This document shows, piece after piece, positions 33,771 to 45,690 of a stretch of 64,000 nt of DNA (the stretch's first letter is position 1; every line of letters begins with the position of its first letter). Source of the DNA: Sphingobium sp. Z007 (GTDB lineage Bacteria > Pseudomonadota > Alphaproteobacteria > Sphingomonadales > Sphingomonadaceae); contig NZ_FBXK01000005.1 in the NCBI RefSeq assembly GCF_900013425.1, positions 1,240,001-1,304,000 of the forward strand, given 5' to 3'. The position numbers were made by a program, and so were the translations under genes. The notes under the pieces are model-generated. The model did no database searches and had not been told where the DNA came from. It saw nothing but the letters and a program-made list of their open reading frames with translations.

Positions 33771-35317
33771 CAGTGCGCCTCCCCGTGCGCAGGGGCTTCT
33801 TCATGGTGGCTTTCACCCGCAGGCTTGGGCGCACCCATCTTGATCTTGGAATCTCCTGCGGGAGCCGCAGGGGCGAGACGCGCTTCGAGCGCCTGGATGT
33901 CGGCCCGCATCGGGGCAAGGAAGCTCTCTGGATAGACGCCCATCCACAGCACCACGGCCGCGATCGGCGCCATTAACCAGAATTCCCGGATCGACAGGTC
34001 GGGCATGGCGGCGGCATCGGCATTGACCTGCGGGCCGTAGCAAATGCGGCGATACAAATAGAGCATGTAGGCCGCGCCCAGGATGATACCGGTGGTGCAG
34101 ACCAGCGCGACCCAACTCGATGCCTGATACACGCCCATCAGCGACAGGAATTCGCCCACGAAGTTGGACGTGCCCGGCAGGCCGACGGACGCCATAGTGA
34201 AGAACAGGAACAGCAAGGCATAGCGGGGCATGTTGATGCTCAGGCCGCCATAGCGGCTGATCTCACGGGTATGGAGCCGATCGTAAACGACGCCGACGCA
34301 CAGGAACAGCGCGCCTGCAACCAGGCCATGGCCCAGCATGACCATCATCGCGCCTTCGATACCTGCCTGATTGAAAGCGAACAGGCCGATTGTCACGATC
34401 GCCATATGCGCCACTGACGAATAAGCGATCAGCTTCTTCATGTCTGACTGCACCAGCGCGACCAGCGAGGTATAGACCACCGCGACCATCGACAGGCCCC
34501 ACACCAGCGGCGCAAGCTGCGCCGAGGCTTCAGGGAACATCGGCAGCGAGAAGCGGATGAAACCGTACCCGCCCATCTTCAGTAGAACGCCGGCCAGGAT
34601 GACAGACCCCGCCGTCGGCGCCTGAACGTGCGCGTCGGGCAACCAAGTGTGAACCGGCCACATCGGCATCTTCACTGCAAAGCTGGCGAAGAAGGCCAGG
34701 AACAGCCAGGTCTGGACATGCGGATCGAAATTATAGGCCATCAAAACCGGAATTTCGGTGGAGCCCGCCTCATGCACCATCCACATCATCGCGATCAGCA
34801 TCAGGACCGAGCCGAACAGCGTGTAGAGGAAGAATTTATACGAGGCGTAGATCCGGTCGGCGCCACCCCAGATGCCGATGATCAGATACATCGGGATCAG
34901 GCCGGCTTCGAACATGATGTAGAAGAGGTAGAGATCCTGCGCCGTGAAGACGCCGATCATCAGCACCTCCATGAACAGGAAGGCCGCCATATATTCGCCG
35001 ACGCGCTTGTTGATCGCATTCCAGCTGGCGCCGATGCAGATCGGCATCAGGAAGACGGTCAGCGCAATTAGCATCAGGGCGATGCCGTCGATGCCCAGCG
35101 CCCAGGCGAAGCGACCGAAGATCGGCGCATATTCCTGAAACTGCCACTGCAAGCCGCCCTGATCGAAATTCATCCACAGGACTATGCCCAGGACGAAATC
35201 GACCAACGTCGCGATGAGCGCGATCCAGCGCGCCGTGTTGGCGCTCGCAAACAGGCAGGCAATGGCACCTGCCATCGGCACTGCCATCATCAGGGAAAGG
35301 ATGGGGAAGCCGTCCAT
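33770..35317 (-). CDS. nuoM: NADH-quinone oxidoreductase subunit M
   Basis: This 515-residue antiporter-like proton-pumping subunit carries [13 protein letters not shown] (about residue 220) and the following Gly-Val-Leu-Leu-Lys. The C-terminal 35 residues are a His/Glu/Ala-rich tail ([11 protein letters not shown]), which is unusual. It shares one base with the nuoL stop. Confidence 0.96.
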   Translation of the reverse strand: MDGFPILSLMMAVPMAGAIACLFASANTARWIALIATLVDFVLGIVLWMNFDQGGLQWQFQEYAPIFGRFAWALGIDGIALMLIALTVFLMPICIGASWNAINKRVGEYMAAFLFMEVLMIGVFTAQDLYLFYIMFEAGLIPMYLIIGIWGGADRIYASYKFFLYTLFGSVLMLIAMMWMVHEAGSTEIPVLMAYNFDPHVQTWLFLAFFASFAVKMPMWPVHTWLPDAHVQAPTAGSVILAGVLLKMGGYGFIRFSLPMFPEASAQLAPLVWGLSMVAVVYTSLVALVQSDMKKLIAYSSVAHMAIVTIGLFAFNQAGIEGAMMVMLGHGLVAGALFLCVGVVYDRLHTREISRYGGLSINMPRYALLFLFFTMASVGLPGTSNFVGEFLSLMGVYQASSWVALVCTTGIILGAAYMLYLYRRICYGPQVNADAAAMPDLSIREFWLMAPIAAVVLWMGVYPESFLAPMRADIQALEARLAPAAPAGDSKIKMGAPKPAGESHHEEAPAHGEAH

Positions 35318-37383
35318 TATCGTGTCATCGCCCAGGTTGCTGCCGCGGCAAGCCCGATGAGCATCACCAGCGCGTAGGTGTAGAGGTAGCCGGACTGAAG
35401 CCGACGGGTGATCTTGTTGCCCTGCACAACCAGCGCAGCCAGGCCGTTCGGACCGAACCGGTCGATGAAGCCTACGTCACCAACCTTCCAGAAGAACCGA
35501 CCGATAGCGAAGGCTGGCTTGACGAACAGGAAGTTATACAGCTCGTCGAAATACCATTTGTTGAGCAGGAAGGTGTAGAGACCGGTAAAGGTCGCTACGA
35601 ACCGCTGCGGCCAGTCGGTATTTTTGATGTAGCTCAGCCAGGCGACCAAGAGGCCGGTCAACATCACGGTGAACGGCGCGAACTTGACCCAGGTTGGCAC
35701 TTCATGCGCGGCATGCATCAGATGGCTGTCGAACGCGAGCGCCCCCTTCCAGAATGCGATGCCGCCTTCGGCGCCGATGAACTGATCGTGGAACAGGAAG
35801 CCGGCGAACACCGCGCCCAGGCTTAGGACGATCAGCGGCACCAGCATGACCAGCGGGCTCTCGTGCGGGTGATAGCCATCCGTGCCGTCGCCCGCATCAT
35901 GCGCGTGATGATCGTCATGACCATGGGCGGCATGGGCGTGATCGTCATGCGCGTGGTCCGCGTGATCGTCATGGCCATGCGCGTCATGCAGTGCGTGCTG
36001 GATATGCTCCGACTGGGTCCAGCGCGGCTTGCCGAAGAAGGTCAGGAACACCAAGCGCCAGCTATAGAAGCTGGTGAGCAGTGCGGCGAACACGCCGACG
36101 ATGAACGCCCCGGTCCCGGCCCCGCCAGCGGCATAGGCCGCTTCGAGGATGCCGTCCTTGGAATAGAAACCGGCGAAACCCACGCCGATGATCGGCAGGC
36201 CGACCCCGGTGATGGCGAGCGTGCCCAGCGTCATCGTCCAGAAGGTGATCGGGATGCTTTTGCGCAGGCCGCCATAGTAACGCATGTCCTGCTCATGATG
36301 CATCGCATGGATGACCGAGCCGGCGCCCAGAAACAGCAATGCCTTGAAGAAAGCATGCGTGAAGAGGTGGAACATCGCTGCGCCATAGGCGCCGACGCCA
36401 GCCGCAAAGAACATGTAGCCCAGCTGCGAACAGGTCGAATAGGCGATAACGCGCTTGATGTCGGTCTGCACCGTGCCGACAGTCGCCGCGAACAGACATG
36501 TCGCGGCGCCGACATAGGTGACGACGGTCAGCGCCGTTGGCGACGTTTCGAACATCGGCGACAAGCGGCACACCATGAACACGCCCGCGGTGACCATGGT
36601 CGCCGCGTGGATCAGCGCCGACACAGGGGTCGGCCCTTCCATTGCGTCCGGCAACCAGGTGTGCAAGCCAAGCTGTGCCGACTTGCCCATCGCGCCGACG
36701 AACAGCAGCAGACAGAGGACCGTCATGGTATCGAAGCGGTGGCCCAGAAAGCCGATGGTCGAACCGGCCATTGACGGGGCCATTTCCAGAATTTCCGGGA
36801 TCGATATGGTGTTGAACACCAGATAGGTGCCGAAAATCCCCATCATGAAGCCAAGGTCGCCAACGCGATTGACGACGAACGCCTTAATCGCGGCAGCATT
36901 GGCGCTTGGCTTGCGGAACCAGAAACCGATGAGGAGATAGGACGCCAGGCCCACGCCTTCCCAACCGAAGAACATCTGGAGCAGGTTGTTCGCGGTCACG
37001 AGCATCAGCATCGCGAAGGTGAAGAGCGAAAGATAGGCGAAGAAGCGCGGCTGATCCGGCTCTTCTTCCATATAGCCCCAGCTATAGAGATGGACGACGC
37101 TCGATACGCTGGTGATGACCACCAGCATGACCGCCGTCATCGTGTCGACGCGCAGCGCCCATTGCGCATCGAAGCTGCCGCTTTCGATCCAGGTGAAGAG
37201 CGGCGTCACCGATGCTTGCGCATTGCCGAGCAGGAAGGGAATGAAGATCGCCCAGCTCATGGCGCAGGCTGCAAACAGCGCACCAGTGGTGATGATCTTT
37301 GCGGGCAGCTTGCCAAGGGCCTTGTTGCCCAGGCCAGCGATGGCCGCCGCCAGCAGCGGAAGAAGAACGATAAGCTGGATCAT
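35317..37383 (-). CDS. nuoL: NADH-quinone oxidoreductase subunit L
   Basis: This 688-residue distal proton-pumping subunit has the long lateral helix at its C-terminus. [14 protein letters not shown] (about residue 245) is present. A loop near residues 465-515 is extremely rich in His and Asp (DNA about 35,865-35,995), with more than a dozen His, and would extend outside the membrane. Such a loop is not part of the E. coli subunit. It is 10 bases from the nuoK stop. Confidence 0.96.
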   Translation of the reverse strand: MIQLIVLLPLLAAAIAGLGNKALGKLPAKIITTGALFAACAMSWAIFIPFLLGNAQASVTPLFTWIESGSFDAQWALRVDTMTAVMLVVITSVSSVVHLYSWGYMEEEPDQPRFFAYLSLFTFAMLMLVTANNLLQMFFGWEGVGLASYLLIGFWFRKPSANAAAIKAFVVNRVGDLGFMMGIFGTYLVFNTISIPEILEMAPSMAGSTIGFLGHRFDTMTVLCLLLFVGAMGKSAQLGLHTWLPDAMEGPTPVSALIHAATMVTAGVFMVCRLSPMFETSPTALTVVTYVGAATCLFAATVGTVQTDIKRVIAYSTCSQLGYMFFAAGVGAYGAAMFHLFTHAFFKALLFLGAGSVIHAMHHEQDMRYYGGLRKSIPITFWTMTLGTLAITGVGLPIIGVGFAGFYSKDGILEAAYAAGGAGTGAFIVGVFAALLTSFYSWRLVFLTFFGKPRWTQSEHIQHALHDAHGHDDHADHAHDDHAHAAHGHDDHHAHDAGDGTDGYHPHESPLVMLVPLIVLSLGAVFAGFLFHDQFIGAEGGIAFWKGALAFDSHLMHAAHEVPTWVKFAPFTVMLTGLLVAWLSYIKNTDWPQRFVATFTGLYTFLLNKWYFDELYNFLFVKPAFAIGRFFWKVGDVGFIDRFGPNGLAALVVQGNKITRRLQSGYLYTYALVMLIGLAAAATWAMTR

Positions 37384-37393
37384 GAGTTCAGGC

Positions 37394-37699
37394 TCAGCCC
37401 TTCATCCGGTTGACATCGTCGACGGCAATGGTGCCGCGACCACGGAAGTAAATGACGAGGATGGCAAGCCCGATGGCCGCCTCGCCCGCCGCGACGGTGA
37501 GCACGAACATCGAGAAGACCTGGCCGACCAGATCGCCCAGAAAGGCGCTGAAGGCGACGAGGTTGATGTTCACGCTCAGCAGGATCAGCTCGATCGCCAT
37601 CAGGATGATGATGACATTCTTGCGGTTGATGAAGATGCCCAGCACCCCCATCACGAAGAGGATGGCGCTGACCACCATATAATGTTGAAGGCCGATCAC
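37394..37699 (-). CDS. nuoK: NADH-quinone oxidoreductase subunit K
   Basis: This 101-residue subunit has three membrane helices. It carries the conserved membrane glutamate in Ala-Ile-Glu-Leu-Ile-Leu (about residue 35) and a second acid in the last helix, both part of the proton path. The start overlaps the nuoJ stop by four bases. Confidence 0.95.
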   Translation of the reverse strand: MIGLQHYMVVSAILFVMGVLGIFINRKNVIIILMAIELILLSVNINLVAFSAFLGDLVGQVFSMFVLTVAAGEAAIGLAILVIYFRGRGTIAVDDVNRMKG

Positions 37700-38307
37700 A
37701 GCTCCACCCCCTGCCCGACGGGCTGATTGATATTGCGGACCGCATCCTGCGGACGGCGACGGTTCTGCTTGGCGATATTCTGCCCCTTGGTGCCGCCGCG
37801 GGTGCGGTGCGTCAGGACGATCGCCCCGATCATCGCGACCAGCAGGACGATGCCCGCCGCTTCGAACAGGAAGATGTAGCGCGTGTAAAGCAGCGTACCT
37901 ACCGCCTTGATGTTCGAAACATCAGGCGCGGTGGGCGCTGCGCGCTGCGCCAATTCGATCGGGCCTACGCTCCACAGACCGATGCCCAGCACGATTTCCG
38001 CCATCAGCACCAGCGCGATCAGCAGGCCGAACGGCAGATAGCTGACGAAACCGGCGCGCAATTCGGCAAAGTCGATGTCCAGCATCATGACGACGAACAG
38101 GAACAGCACCGCAACCGCGCCGACATAGACGATGACAAGCAACATCGCGATGAATTCGGCGCCCAGCAAGATCATCAGGCCCGCCGCGTTGAAGAAGGCG
38201 AGGATCAGCCACAGGACCGAATGAACTGGGTTGCGCGACAAGATGGTGAGCGCGCCGCTGCTCACCACCAAAATGGCGAACAGGTAGAAGGCGAGGACGT
38301 GAATCAC
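37696..38307 (-). CDS. nuoJ: NADH-quinone oxidoreductase subunit J
   Basis: This 203-residue subunit has five membrane helices. The third helix includes [13 protein letters not shown], the pi-bulge region that couples quinone reduction to pumping. The C-terminal 35 residues are basic and polar, longer than in many relatives. It lies 30 bases downstream of nuoI and is coupled to nuoK. Confidence 0.95.
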   Translation of the reverse strand: MIHVLAFYLFAILVVSSGALTILSRNPVHSVLWLILAFFNAAGLMILLGAEFIAMLLVIVYVGAVAVLFLFVVMMLDIDFAELRAGFVSYLPFGLLIALVLMAEIVLGIGLWSVGPIELAQRAAPTAPDVSNIKAVGTLLYTRYIFLFEAAGIVLLVAMIGAIVLTHRTRGGTKGQNIAKQNRRRPQDAVRNINQPVGQGVEL

Positions 38308-38337
38308 AGGTGCAATATTCCCTTTGACGCGCGCGGC

Positions 38338-38823
38338 TTAACGATAGGGGGCATCGGCGGCAAGGTTCGCGGCAATCGCGCGTTCCCACTTGTCACCATT
38401 TTCAAGGAGCTTGGCCTTGTCATAGATCAGCTCCTCGCGGGTTTCGGTCGCAAACTCGAAATTCGGGCCTTCGACGACCGCGTCCACCGGGCAGGCTTCC
38501 TGGCAGAAGCCGCAATAGATGCACTTGGTCATGTCGATGTCGTAGCGCGTCGTGCGGCGGCTGCCATCCTCGCGCGGTTGCGCCTCGATGGTGATCGCCT
38601 GCGCCGGACACACCGCTTCGCACAGCTTGCACGCGATGCAGCGCTCTTCCCCATTGGGATAACGACGCAGCGCATGTTCACCCCGGAACCGCGGACTGAT
38701 CGGGTTCTTCTCATAGGGATAGTTGATCGTCGCCTTTGCCTTGAAAAAATATTTCAAGGTCAGCCAGTGCGCCTTCACGAACTCCCAGAGGGTGAACGAC
38801 TTGATATAATAAGCGAGGCTCAT
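38338..38823 (-). CDS. nuoI: NADH-quinone oxidoreductase subunit I
   Basis: This 161-residue peripheral subunit carries clusters N6a and N6b. Two 4Fe-4S motifs are clear: [12 protein letters not shown] (about residue 63) and [12 protein letters not shown] (about 102). An N-terminal amphipathic helix attaches it to the membrane arm. The start overlaps the nuoH stop by four bases. Confidence 0.96.
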   Translation of the reverse strand: MSLAYYIKSFTLWEFVKAHWLTLKYFFKAKATINYPYEKNPISPRFRGEHALRRYPNGEERCIACKLCEAVCPAQAITIEAQPREDGSRRTTRYDIDMTKCIYCGFCQEACPVDAVVEGPNFEFATETREELIYDKAKLLENGDKWERAIAANLAADAPYR

Positions 38824-39869
38824 TGTGCGCCTCCATAGCGCGTCAGCATGAGGAAGCCCGATACCAGGAAGACGAAGAAGAGCGAGGTCGGCAGGAAGAT
38901 TTTCCAGCCCAGCCGCATCAGCTGGTCATAGCGGTAGCGAGGCACCGTCGCCTTCACCCAGGAGAAGACGAAGAAGAAGAACAGTATCTTGGCGAACAGC
39001 CAGAGGATGCCCGGCACATAATAGAGCGGCGCCCAATCCACCGGGGGCAGATAGCCGCCCCAGAACAGGATGGCGTTCAATGCACACATCAGAATGACGT
39101 TGGCATATTCGCCCAGCCAGTAGAGCGCGAAGGCCATGGACGAATATTCGGTCTGGTATCCCGCAACCAGCTCGCTTTCCGCTTCGGTCAGGTCGAAGGG
39201 CGCGCGCGCCGTTTCGGCCATCGCGGAAATCAGGAACATGATCGCCATCGGGAACAGCAGTGGGTTAAAGCCATTGCCATTCAGGAACCCATAATAGCCC
39301 TTCTGGCTCTCCACGATCGCGGTCAGGTTGAAGCTGCCGGCCCACAAGACGACGCAGATCAGGATGAAGCCGATCGAGACTTCATAGCTGATCATCTGCG
39401 CGCTTGCGCGGATCGCGGAATAGAAGGGATATTTGGAGTTGGACGCCCAACCCGCCAGCACCACGCCATAAACGCCCAGCGACGAAATGGCCAGAATGTA
39501 GAGCAAGCCAACATTGATGTCCGCAAGCACCACGCCAACCTGGAATGGCACCACCGCCCAGGCCATCAGCGCTACGGTAAAGGTGATGATCGGCGCAATC
39601 AGGAACAAGGCCTTGTTCGACGCCGACGGGATGATGGTTTCCTGCAGAAAGACCTTCAGGCCATCCGCGAAAGACTGGAGCAGGCCGAAGGGACCAACGA
39701 CATTGGGACCGCGGCGCAGCGCCATCGCCGCCCATATCTTGCGATCGGCATAGATAATCATCGCAACCGCCAGCATGACTGGCAATGCGATCACCAGGAT
39801 GCCGATTATGGTCGATAGGAACCAGGCGCCTTCGAAGCCCATGCCCAGATTTTGGAAGAAAGCGGTCAC
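38820..39869 (-). CDS. nuoH: NADH-quinone oxidoreductase subunit H
   Basis: This 349-residue subunit has eight membrane helices and joins the quinone site to the membrane arm. [11 protein letters not shown] (about residue 53) and the acidic loop [11 protein letters not shown] (about 230) are the conserved quinone-channel elements. It overlaps nuoG and nuoI by four bases each. Confidence 0.96.
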   Translation of the reverse strand: MTAFFQNLGMGFEGAWFLSTIIGILVIALPVMLAVAMIIYADRKIWAAMALRRGPNVVGPFGLLQSFADGLKVFLQETIIPSASNKALFLIAPIITFTVALMAWAVVPFQVGVVLADINVGLLYILAISSLGVYGVVLAGWASNSKYPFYSAIRASAQMISYEVSIGFILICVVLWAGSFNLTAIVESQKGYYGFLNGNGFNPLLFPMAIMFLISAMAETARAPFDLTEAESELVAGYQTEYSSMAFALYWLGEYANVILMCALNAILFWGGYLPPVDWAPLYYVPGILWLFAKILFFFFVFSWVKATVPRYRYDQLMRLGWKIFLPTSLFFVFLVSGFLMLTRYGGAQ

Positions 39870-41872
39870 TCTGCGGCCTCCGCGTAGCTCTCACCATGTA
39901 CCAGTTCGGCCGAGCATTGCTGCATCGTCGGGCTGGCGCGGCAGATGGCGTTGGTCAGGTAGAAATCCTTGATCGGCGAAGCCAGTTCGCCGGTCGCGCC
40001 GGTTGGCAATGATGGGATGGACCAGCCATAATCGGCCAGACCCTCGACACCCAGCGCGGGGACCGCCCTGACCATTTCGGCGCGCAGTTGCTCGAAGCTG
40101 TCGAATGGCAGCTTGGCCCCCAGTGCTTCGGACAGCGCGCGCAGGATCGACCAGTCTTCGCGAGCGTCACCCGGCGCGAACACGGCCTTTTCGCCGCGCT
40201 GCACCCGGCCTTCCAGATTGACGTAGGTGCCGGCCTTTTCGGCATAGCTGGCGCCCGGCAGGATCACGTCCGCCGCATGCGCGCCCTTGTCGCCATGATG
40301 GCCGACATAGACCTTGAAGCTGTCGGGGAAGGCCGAATAGTCAACCTCGTCAGCACCCAGCGAAAGCAGCAGCTTGGGCTTGGCGGCCGCGACGGCCTTG
40401 ATGCCCCCCTGCGTCGCATAGCCGAGCATCAGGCCGCCCATGCGAGCCGCCGCAAAGTGAAGGACGTTATAGCCGTTCCAGCCCTCTTTCACGAGGCCCA
40501 ACGTATCGACCAGCGCCAACGTATCGCCATGCGCGCCGTCCTTGGCCAGCACGCCGCCACCTACGATCATCGCCGGACGGACGGCCTTGCCGAACGCCTC
40601 GATTACTGCGTCAGGCAGCTTGCCCAGCAGCGACGCCTCGTTGCCCAGCCATTCGACCTTGTAGGTCAGGTCGAACTCCGGCCCGACCACGAAGACCTTT
40701 GCGCCCTTCTTGATCGCCTTGCGCAGCCGCGTGTTCACCAGCGGCGCTTCCCAGCGCAAATTGGTGCCAACCAGCAGGATGACGTCAGCGGTTTCCAGAT
40801 CAGCGAGCGGCGTATTGAAAACCACCGACGACAGGCTCGACACGTCATAGGCAAGGCCGGTCTGACGCCCTTCCAGCATCGTCCCGCCCAGCTTCTCGAC
40901 CAGCGCCTTGCCAGCAAACATCGTCTCGCAGTCGAGCAGATCACCGGCGATCGCCGCGACGCTGCCACCATGCTGCACCGCTGCAACGGCGGCAAAGGCT
41001 TCCGCCCAGGTCGCAGGCACTAGTTTGCCGTGCTTGCGGACATAAGGCTTGTCGAGACGCTTGCGGACCAGACCATCGACATTGTGCCGGGTCTTGTCCG
41101 ACGCCCATTCCTCGTTCACGTCGTCATTGATGCGCGGCACGGCGCGCAGCACCTGACGGCCCCGGCTGTCGAGGCGGATGTTGGTGCCGACCGCATCCAT
41201 CACATCGATAGCGTGGGTCTTCTTCAATTCCCACGGCCGCGCTTCGAACGCATAAGGCTTGCTCGTCAGCGCGCCGACCGGGCAGAGATCGACCACATTG
41301 CCCGACAATTCGCTCTTGGCGGCATGTTCGAGATAGGTGGTGATCTGCATATTTTCGCCGCGACCGATTGCGCCGATCTCCGGCACGCCCGCGACTTCCT
41401 CGGCAAAGCGCACGCAGCGGGTGCACTGAATACAGCGGGTCATGACCGTCTTGACGATCGGACCCATATATTTCTCGGTCACGGCGCGCTTATTCTCATC
41501 ATAGCGCGACACGCCGCGGCCATAGGCGACCGACTGGTCCTGCAAATCGCATTCGCCGCCCTGATCGCAAATCGGGCAATCGAGCGGATGGTTGATGAGG
41601 AGAAACTCCATCACCCCTTCGCGCGCCTTCTTGACCATTTCGCTGTCGGTGCGGATGTCCTGACCTTCGGCTGCTGGGAGCGCACACGACGCCTGCGGCT
41701 TGGGCGGTCCGGGCTTCACCTCTACCAGGCACATGCGACAATTGCCCGCGATGGACAGCCGTTCATGATAGCAGAAGCGCGGAATTTCCTTCCCCGCCAA
41801 CTCGCACGCCTGGAGGACAGTCGCGCCCGCCGGGACTTCGAGTTCTACGCCGTCAACTTTGACCTTCGGCAT
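39866..41872 (-). CDS. nuoG: NADH-quinone oxidoreductase subunit G
   Basis: This 668-residue subunit of the peripheral arm begins with a 2Fe-2S ferredoxin domain (Cys residues near 34, 45 and 48, then 63). The His-Cys motif ([10 protein letters not shown], about 95) follows, then the 4Fe-4S set Cys-Ile-Gln-Cys-Thr-Arg-Cys (about 147). The remainder is a molybdopterin-oxidoreductase-like fold without cofactor, as in the family. It lies 2 bases after nuoF. Confidence 0.96.
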   Translation of the reverse strand: MPKVKVDGVELEVPAGATVLQACELAGKEIPRFCYHERLSIAGNCRMCLVEVKPGPPKPQASCALPAAEGQDIRTDSEMVKKAREGVMEFLLINHPLDCPICDQGGECDLQDQSVAYGRGVSRYDENKRAVTEKYMGPIVKTVMTRCIQCTRCVRFAEEVAGVPEIGAIGRGENMQITTYLEHAAKSELSGNVVDLCPVGALTSKPYAFEARPWELKKTHAIDVMDAVGTNIRLDSRGRQVLRAVPRINDDVNEEWASDKTRHNVDGLVRKRLDKPYVRKHGKLVPATWAEAFAAVAAVQHGGSVAAIAGDLLDCETMFAGKALVEKLGGTMLEGRQTGLAYDVSSLSSVVFNTPLADLETADVILLVGTNLRWEAPLVNTRLRKAIKKGAKVFVVGPEFDLTYKVEWLGNEASLLGKLPDAVIEAFGKAVRPAMIVGGGVLAKDGAHGDTLALVDTLGLVKEGWNGYNVLHFAAARMGGLMLGYATQGGIKAVAAAKPKLLLSLGADEVDYSAFPDSFKVYVGHHGDKGAHAADVILPGASYAEKAGTYVNLEGRVQRGEKAVFAPGDAREDWSILRALSEALGAKLPFDSFEQLRAEMVRAVPALGVEGLADYGWSIPSLPTGATGELASPIKDFYLTNAICRASPTMQQCSAELVHGESYAEAAE

Positions 41873-41874
41873 GA

Positions 41875-43218
41875 TTACTCCGCTGCCTCCATGAAGGGGG
41901 CGCTACCCTTGTGTTCGTTGATCCGGCGCTCGATTTCCGGGCGGAAATGCTTGATCAGCCCCTGGATCGGCCAGGCCGCCGCGTCGCCGAGCGCGCAGAT
42001 GGTGTGGCCTTCGACCTGCTTGGTGACCTGATGCAACATGTCGATTTCCGACAGGTCGGCATCGCCGGTACGCAGCCGTTCCATCACGCGCCACATCCAG
42101 CCTGTGCCTTCACGGCACGGCGTACACTGGCCGCAGGACTCATGCTTGTAGAAGTAGGAAAGACGCGAAATGGCGCGGACGATGTCGGTGGACTTGTCCA
42201 TGACAATCACGGCGGCGGTGCCAAGGCCCGAACCGACGGCTTTCAGGCCGTCAAAGTCCATCGGCGCTTCCATGATTTCCCTGGCAGGCACCAGCGGCAC
42301 CGAGGAGCCGCCGGGAATGACCGCCAGCAGATTGTCCCAGCCGCCGCGAATGCCGCCGCAATGGCGGTCGATCAATTCGCGGAACGGGATCGACATCGAT
42401 TCCTCGACCACGCAGGGCTTATTCACATGGCCACTGATCTGGAACAGCTTGGTGCCGCGATTGCCCTCGCGCCCGAAGCGGTTGAACCAGGCTGCGCCGC
42501 GCCGCAAGATCGTCGGCGACACCGCGATGCTCTCGACATTGTTGACCGTGGTGGGGCAGCCATAGAGGCCCGCGCCCGCCGGGAAAGGCGGCTTAAGCCG
42601 GGGCTGGCCCTTCTTCCCTTCCAGGCTTTCGATCTGCGCGGTTTCCTCGCCGCAGATATAGGCGCCTGCGCCGCGATGGACGAAGACGTCGAAATCATAG
42701 CCGGAGCCGCAGGCATTCTTGCCGATAAAGCCCCGTTCATAGGCCTGCTCGACCGCGGCGAAGAGAACCTTCGCCTCATAGATGAACTCGCCGCGGATAT
42801 AGATATAGGCGGCACGCGCGCGCATCGCGAAACCCGCGATCAGCGCACCCTCGATCAGCTTGTGCGGATCGTGGCGGATGATCTCGCGGTCCTTGCAGCT
42901 GCCCGGCTCGGATTCGTCGGCATTGATGACCAGGAAGCTTGGACGGCCGTCCTTGCTTTCCTTGGGCATGAAGCTCCACTTCATGCCGGTCGGGAAGCCC
43001 GCGCCGCCACGACCGCGCAGGTTCGACGCCTTGACGATGTCGATGATCGCGTCCTGGCCGATTTCCATCAGCTTCTTGGTATTGTCCCAATCGCCGCGCT
43101 TCATAGCCGCGTCGATGCCCCAATCCTGGAAGCCATGGACGTTGGTGAAGATACGGTCCTTGTCGGACAGCGGCCCTACGAACGCAGGGGGCGCGGGAGG
43201 TGCGGTGTCGTCGGCCAT
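41875..43218 (-). CDS. nuoF: NADH-quinone oxidoreductase subunit F
   Basis: This 447-residue NADH- and FMN-binding subunit is where electrons enter. [10 protein letters not shown] (about residue 70) is the FMN/NADH loop. [11 protein letters not shown] (about 363) plus a later Cys bind cluster N3. Its start shares one base with the stop of a small membrane-protein gene. Confidence 0.96.
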   Translation of the reverse strand: MADDTAPPAPPAFVGPLSDKDRIFTNVHGFQDWGIDAAMKRGDWDNTKKLMEIGQDAIIDIVKASNLRGRGGAGFPTGMKWSFMPKESKDGRPSFLVINADESEPGSCKDREIIRHDPHKLIEGALIAGFAMRARAAYIYIRGEFIYEAKVLFAAVEQAYERGFIGKNACGSGYDFDVFVHRGAGAYICGEETAQIESLEGKKGQPRLKPPFPAGAGLYGCPTTVNNVESIAVSPTILRRGAAWFNRFGREGNRGTKLFQISGHVNKPCVVEESMSIPFRELIDRHCGGIRGGWDNLLAVIPGGSSVPLVPAREIMEAPMDFDGLKAVGSGLGTAAVIVMDKSTDIVRAISRLSYFYKHESCGQCTPCREGTGWMWRVMERLRTGDADLSEIDMLHQVTKQVEGHTICALGDAAAWPIQGLIKHFRPEIERRINEHKGSAPFMEAAE

Positions 43219-43367
43219 TACCGGCCCTTTCCGATCAGTTTTTCAGCCACGAAATAAGCTACCAACGCCAGCGCCAGGCCGATGACCAGGCCCAGCACCG
43301 CGCCGATGATCTTGAGCGCGATCACGAACACGATGATGCCCAGGATGATGGCGATCAACGCGCTCAT
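43218..43367 (-). CDS. Small membrane protein between nuoE and nuoF, 49 aa
   Basis: The start is ATG 43367 (Met-Ser-Ala-Leu-Ile-Ala-Ile-Ile). A longer frame to 43553 would read through the palindromic repeat and nuoE's end. The 49 residues are nearly all hydrophobic with Gly spacing (two helices or one long hairpin) and a Lys-Gly-Arg tail. The stop overlaps the nuoF start, so it is translated with the operon. No family is recognised. It may be a small accessory of complex I or just a passenger. Confidence 0.6.
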   Translation of the reverse strand: MSALIAIILGIIVFVIALKIIGAVLGLVIGLALALVAYFVAEKLIGKGR

Positions 43368-43391
43368 GCTGCGGCCCCCGATACACCACAT

Positions 43392-43464
43392 CCGTTCGTG
43401 TCGAGCGAAGTCGAGAAACGCCCACGCAGCGCTAGCCGCTTCTCGACTACGCTCGAAGCGAACA
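43392..43464. repeat. Inverted extragenic palindrome pair (type A) inside the nuo operon
   Basis: CGTTCGTGTCGAGCGAAG (43393-43410, continuing TCGAGA to 43416) is matched in inverted form at 43441-43464 (beginning TCTCGACTACGCTCGAAG) with two mismatches, around a 24-base loop. The sequence matches the REP-type repeats common between genes in sphingomonads. In the transcript it would make a long hairpin between nuoE and the 49-codon gene before nuoF. Confidence 0.8.
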
Positions 43465-43488
43465 GGGATTGGGGAAACGCCAAACGGG

Positions 43489-44157
43489 TCATGCCCATTC
43501 ACCCCGATAGTCGTGATTTTCGGTAACCATCTCCTTGAGCGTCGTCGGGCCACCCTCCGGCGCGCTAGTCTGGCGGTCGATCTGCGGGCCGATTTTGGGC
43601 TGGCCGCCTGTGGCCAACGTTTCCAGGATCGCGCTCATGCTGTCGTAGGTCAGGTCTTCGTAATTATCGTCGTTGATCTGGACCATCGGCGCGTTGGCGC
43701 AGGCGCCCAGGCATTCGACTTCGGTCAGCGTGAACAGGCCATCGGGGGTCGTGCCGCCCTTGACCAGACCCTTATTCTTGCAGGCCGAGAAGACATCGTC
43801 CGATCCGCGCAACATGCAGGGCGTCGTGCCGCACACCTGCACATGATAACGGCCCACCGGTGCCAGATTATACATGGTGTAGAAGGTCGCGACCTCATAG
43901 ACGCGCATGTACGGCATATCGAGCTGACGCCCGATATATTCCATTACCGGCACAGGGAGCCAGCCCTGGGTCTGCGTCTCAGCCCCAACCTGCCGCTGGG
44001 CGAGATCGAGCAGCGGCATCACCGCCGACTGCTGTCGACCGGCGGGATAGCGCGCGATGACCTTCTTGGCCTGATCGGCATTTTCGGCGGTCCACTCGAA
44101 CGCGCCCCAGCGCGCACGGGTTTCGGTTTCTTCGGGGATATGGGGTGCGTCAGCCAT
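43489..44157 (-). CDS. nuoE: NADH-quinone oxidoreductase subunit E
   Basis: This 222-residue thioredoxin-like subunit carries the off-path 2Fe-2S cluster N1a. Its ligands are visible as Cys-Gly-Thr-Thr-Pro-Cys (about residue 108) and Cys-Leu-Gly-Ala-Cys (about 149). A C-terminal extension of about 45 residues goes beyond the fold. The start lies inside the 3' end of the 102-codon gene upstream (overlap 8 bases). Confidence 0.95.
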   Translation of the reverse strand: MADAPHIPEETETRARWGAFEWTAENADQAKKVIARYPAGRQQSAVMPLLDLAQRQVGAETQTQGWLPVPVMEYIGRQLDMPYMRVYEVATFYTMYNLAPVGRYHVQVCGTTPCMLRGSDDVFSACKNKGLVKGGTTPDGLFTLTEVECLGACANAPMVQINDDNYEDLTYDSMSAILETLATGGQPKIGPQIDRQTSAPEGGPTTLKEMVTENHDYRGEWA

Positions 44158-44458
44158 TTTTCTTAGCCATTGATCGAACGAAAGACTTAAACATCACGAA
44201 AAGCAATGCGCCCACCGCAGCTACATACCAAAGGGCAGTCGCAACGGCCCACACATTCCAGAGCATACCCCGTTCAAAGCCGAGCACGTCTGACAACATT
44301 AACGGAACTGCGGGAGCCATGGCCACCAACAACACTTTCGCCTCGTTCCGATTAGACCGGCGAAGGCCATCAAATCGCTTTGCAGCAGTCTCACCTTGCC
44401 CCAAATCAGCCAAAGCGCGATGCTCCCGTTGAGCTATCCGATGTAGCCAAAGCTTCAC
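44150..44458 (-). CDS. Membrane protein between nuoD and nuoE, 102 aa
   Basis: The protein has a basic N-terminal half (His, Arg, Glu rich) and two membrane helices (about residues 43-60 and 68-90), then a Lys-rich end. It overlaps nuoD by four bases and nuoE by eight, so it is built into the operon. I recognise no family. It is not one of the 14 standard subunits. The sequence is less GC-biased than its neighbours, which may point to a later insertion. Confidence 0.6.
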   Translation of the reverse strand: MKLWLHRIAQREHRALADLGQGETAAKRFDGLRRSNRNEAKVLLVAMAPAVPLMLSDVLGFERGMLWNVWAVATALWYVAAVGALLFVMFKSFVRSMAKKNG

Positions 44459-45690
44459 CGGTCACACTCCCCGAACACGATGTCCATCGCGCCCAGGACC
44501 GCGGTGGTATCGGCGAGCATGTGGCCCTTCATCATGAAGTCCATGGCTTGCAGATGCGAAAAAGCGGTCGGGCGGATCTTGCAGCGATAGGGTCTGTTGG
44601 ACCCGTCGCTGACCAGATAGACGCCAAACTCGCCCTTCGGGCTTTCGGTCGCGACATACACCTCACCGGCCGGAACATGGAAGCCCTCGGTATAAAGTTT
44701 GAAGTGATGGATCAACGCTTCCATCGACCGCTTCATTTCGCCGCGCTTGGGCGGCACGACCTTGCGGTCGAAGCTGGCGATCGGGCCTTCGGGCATTTCG
44801 TTCAGGCACTGTTTCATGATGCGCGCGGACTGGCGCACTTCCTCGACGCGGACCATGAATCGGTCGTAGCAGTCATATTGCGTGCCGACGGGCACGTCGA
44901 ACTCCATCCGGTCGTAAACGTCATAGGGCTGCGACTTGCGGATATCCCAGGGGATGCCGGAGCCACGGATCATGGGGCCGGAAAAGCCCCACTTCAGCGC
45001 GTCTTCCTTCGACACGATGGCGATGTCGACATTGCGCTGCTTGAAGATGCGGTTGTCGGCCACCAGGCTGATCGCGTCTTCGAACAGGCGCGGCAGGCGA
45101 CCGTCGAGCCAATCGGCGATGTCCGTCAGCAGCTTCAAGGGCACATCCTGATGCACGCCGCCGGGCCGGAAATAGGCGCTGTGCATCCGCGCGCCCGAAG
45201 CGCGCTCGAAGAAGTTGAGGCAATCCTCGCGGATTTCGAACAGCCACAGGTTCGGCGTCATCGCGCCGACGTCCATGACATGCGAACCCAGATTGAGCAT
45301 GTGATTGCAGATGCGCGTCAGTTCCGCGAAGAACACGCGCAGATATTGCGCGCGCAGCGGCACTTCCAGGTTCAGCAGCTTTTCGATGGCCAGCACATAG
45401 CTATGCTCCATGCCGAGCGGCGAACAATAGTCCAGCCGGTCGAAATAGGGCAGCGCCTGCATATAGGTCTTATATTCGATCAGCTTTTCGGTGCCGCGAT
45501 GCAGCAGGCCGACATGCGGGTCGCAGCGCTCGACGATCTCGCCATCCAACTCCATTACCAAGCGGAGCACACCGTGCGCCGCGGGATGCTGCGGGCCGAA
45601 GTTGATCGTGTAATTCTGGATTTCCGTGTCGCCATAGGTAGGGTCGGCGGCGTCGGTATGATGATCCAGCTTTTCCAGATAATCGGACAT
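44455..45690 (-). CDS. nuoD: NADH-quinone oxidoreductase subunit D
   Basis: This 411-residue subunit forms the quinone pocket together with NuoB. [12 protein letters not shown] (about residue 57) and Tyr-Phe-Asp-Arg-Leu-Asp-Tyr (about 82) are diagnostic. It is related to the large subunit of NiFe hydrogenases but lacks the metal-binding Cys. Its start shares one base with the nuoC stop. Confidence 0.96.
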   Translation of the reverse strand: MSDYLEKLDHHTDAADPTYGDTEIQNYTINFGPQHPAAHGVLRLVMELDGEIVERCDPHVGLLHRGTEKLIEYKTYMQALPYFDRLDYCSPLGMEHSYVLAIEKLLNLEVPLRAQYLRVFFAELTRICNHMLNLGSHVMDVGAMTPNLWLFEIREDCLNFFERASGARMHSAYFRPGGVHQDVPLKLLTDIADWLDGRLPRLFEDAISLVADNRIFKQRNVDIAIVSKEDALKWGFSGPMIRGSGIPWDIRKSQPYDVYDRMEFDVPVGTQYDCYDRFMVRVEEVRQSARIMKQCLNEMPEGPIASFDRKVVPPKRGEMKRSMEALIHHFKLYTEGFHVPAGEVYVATESPKGEFGVYLVSDGSNRPYRCKIRPTAFSHLQAMDFMMKGHMLADTTAVLGAMDIVFGECDR

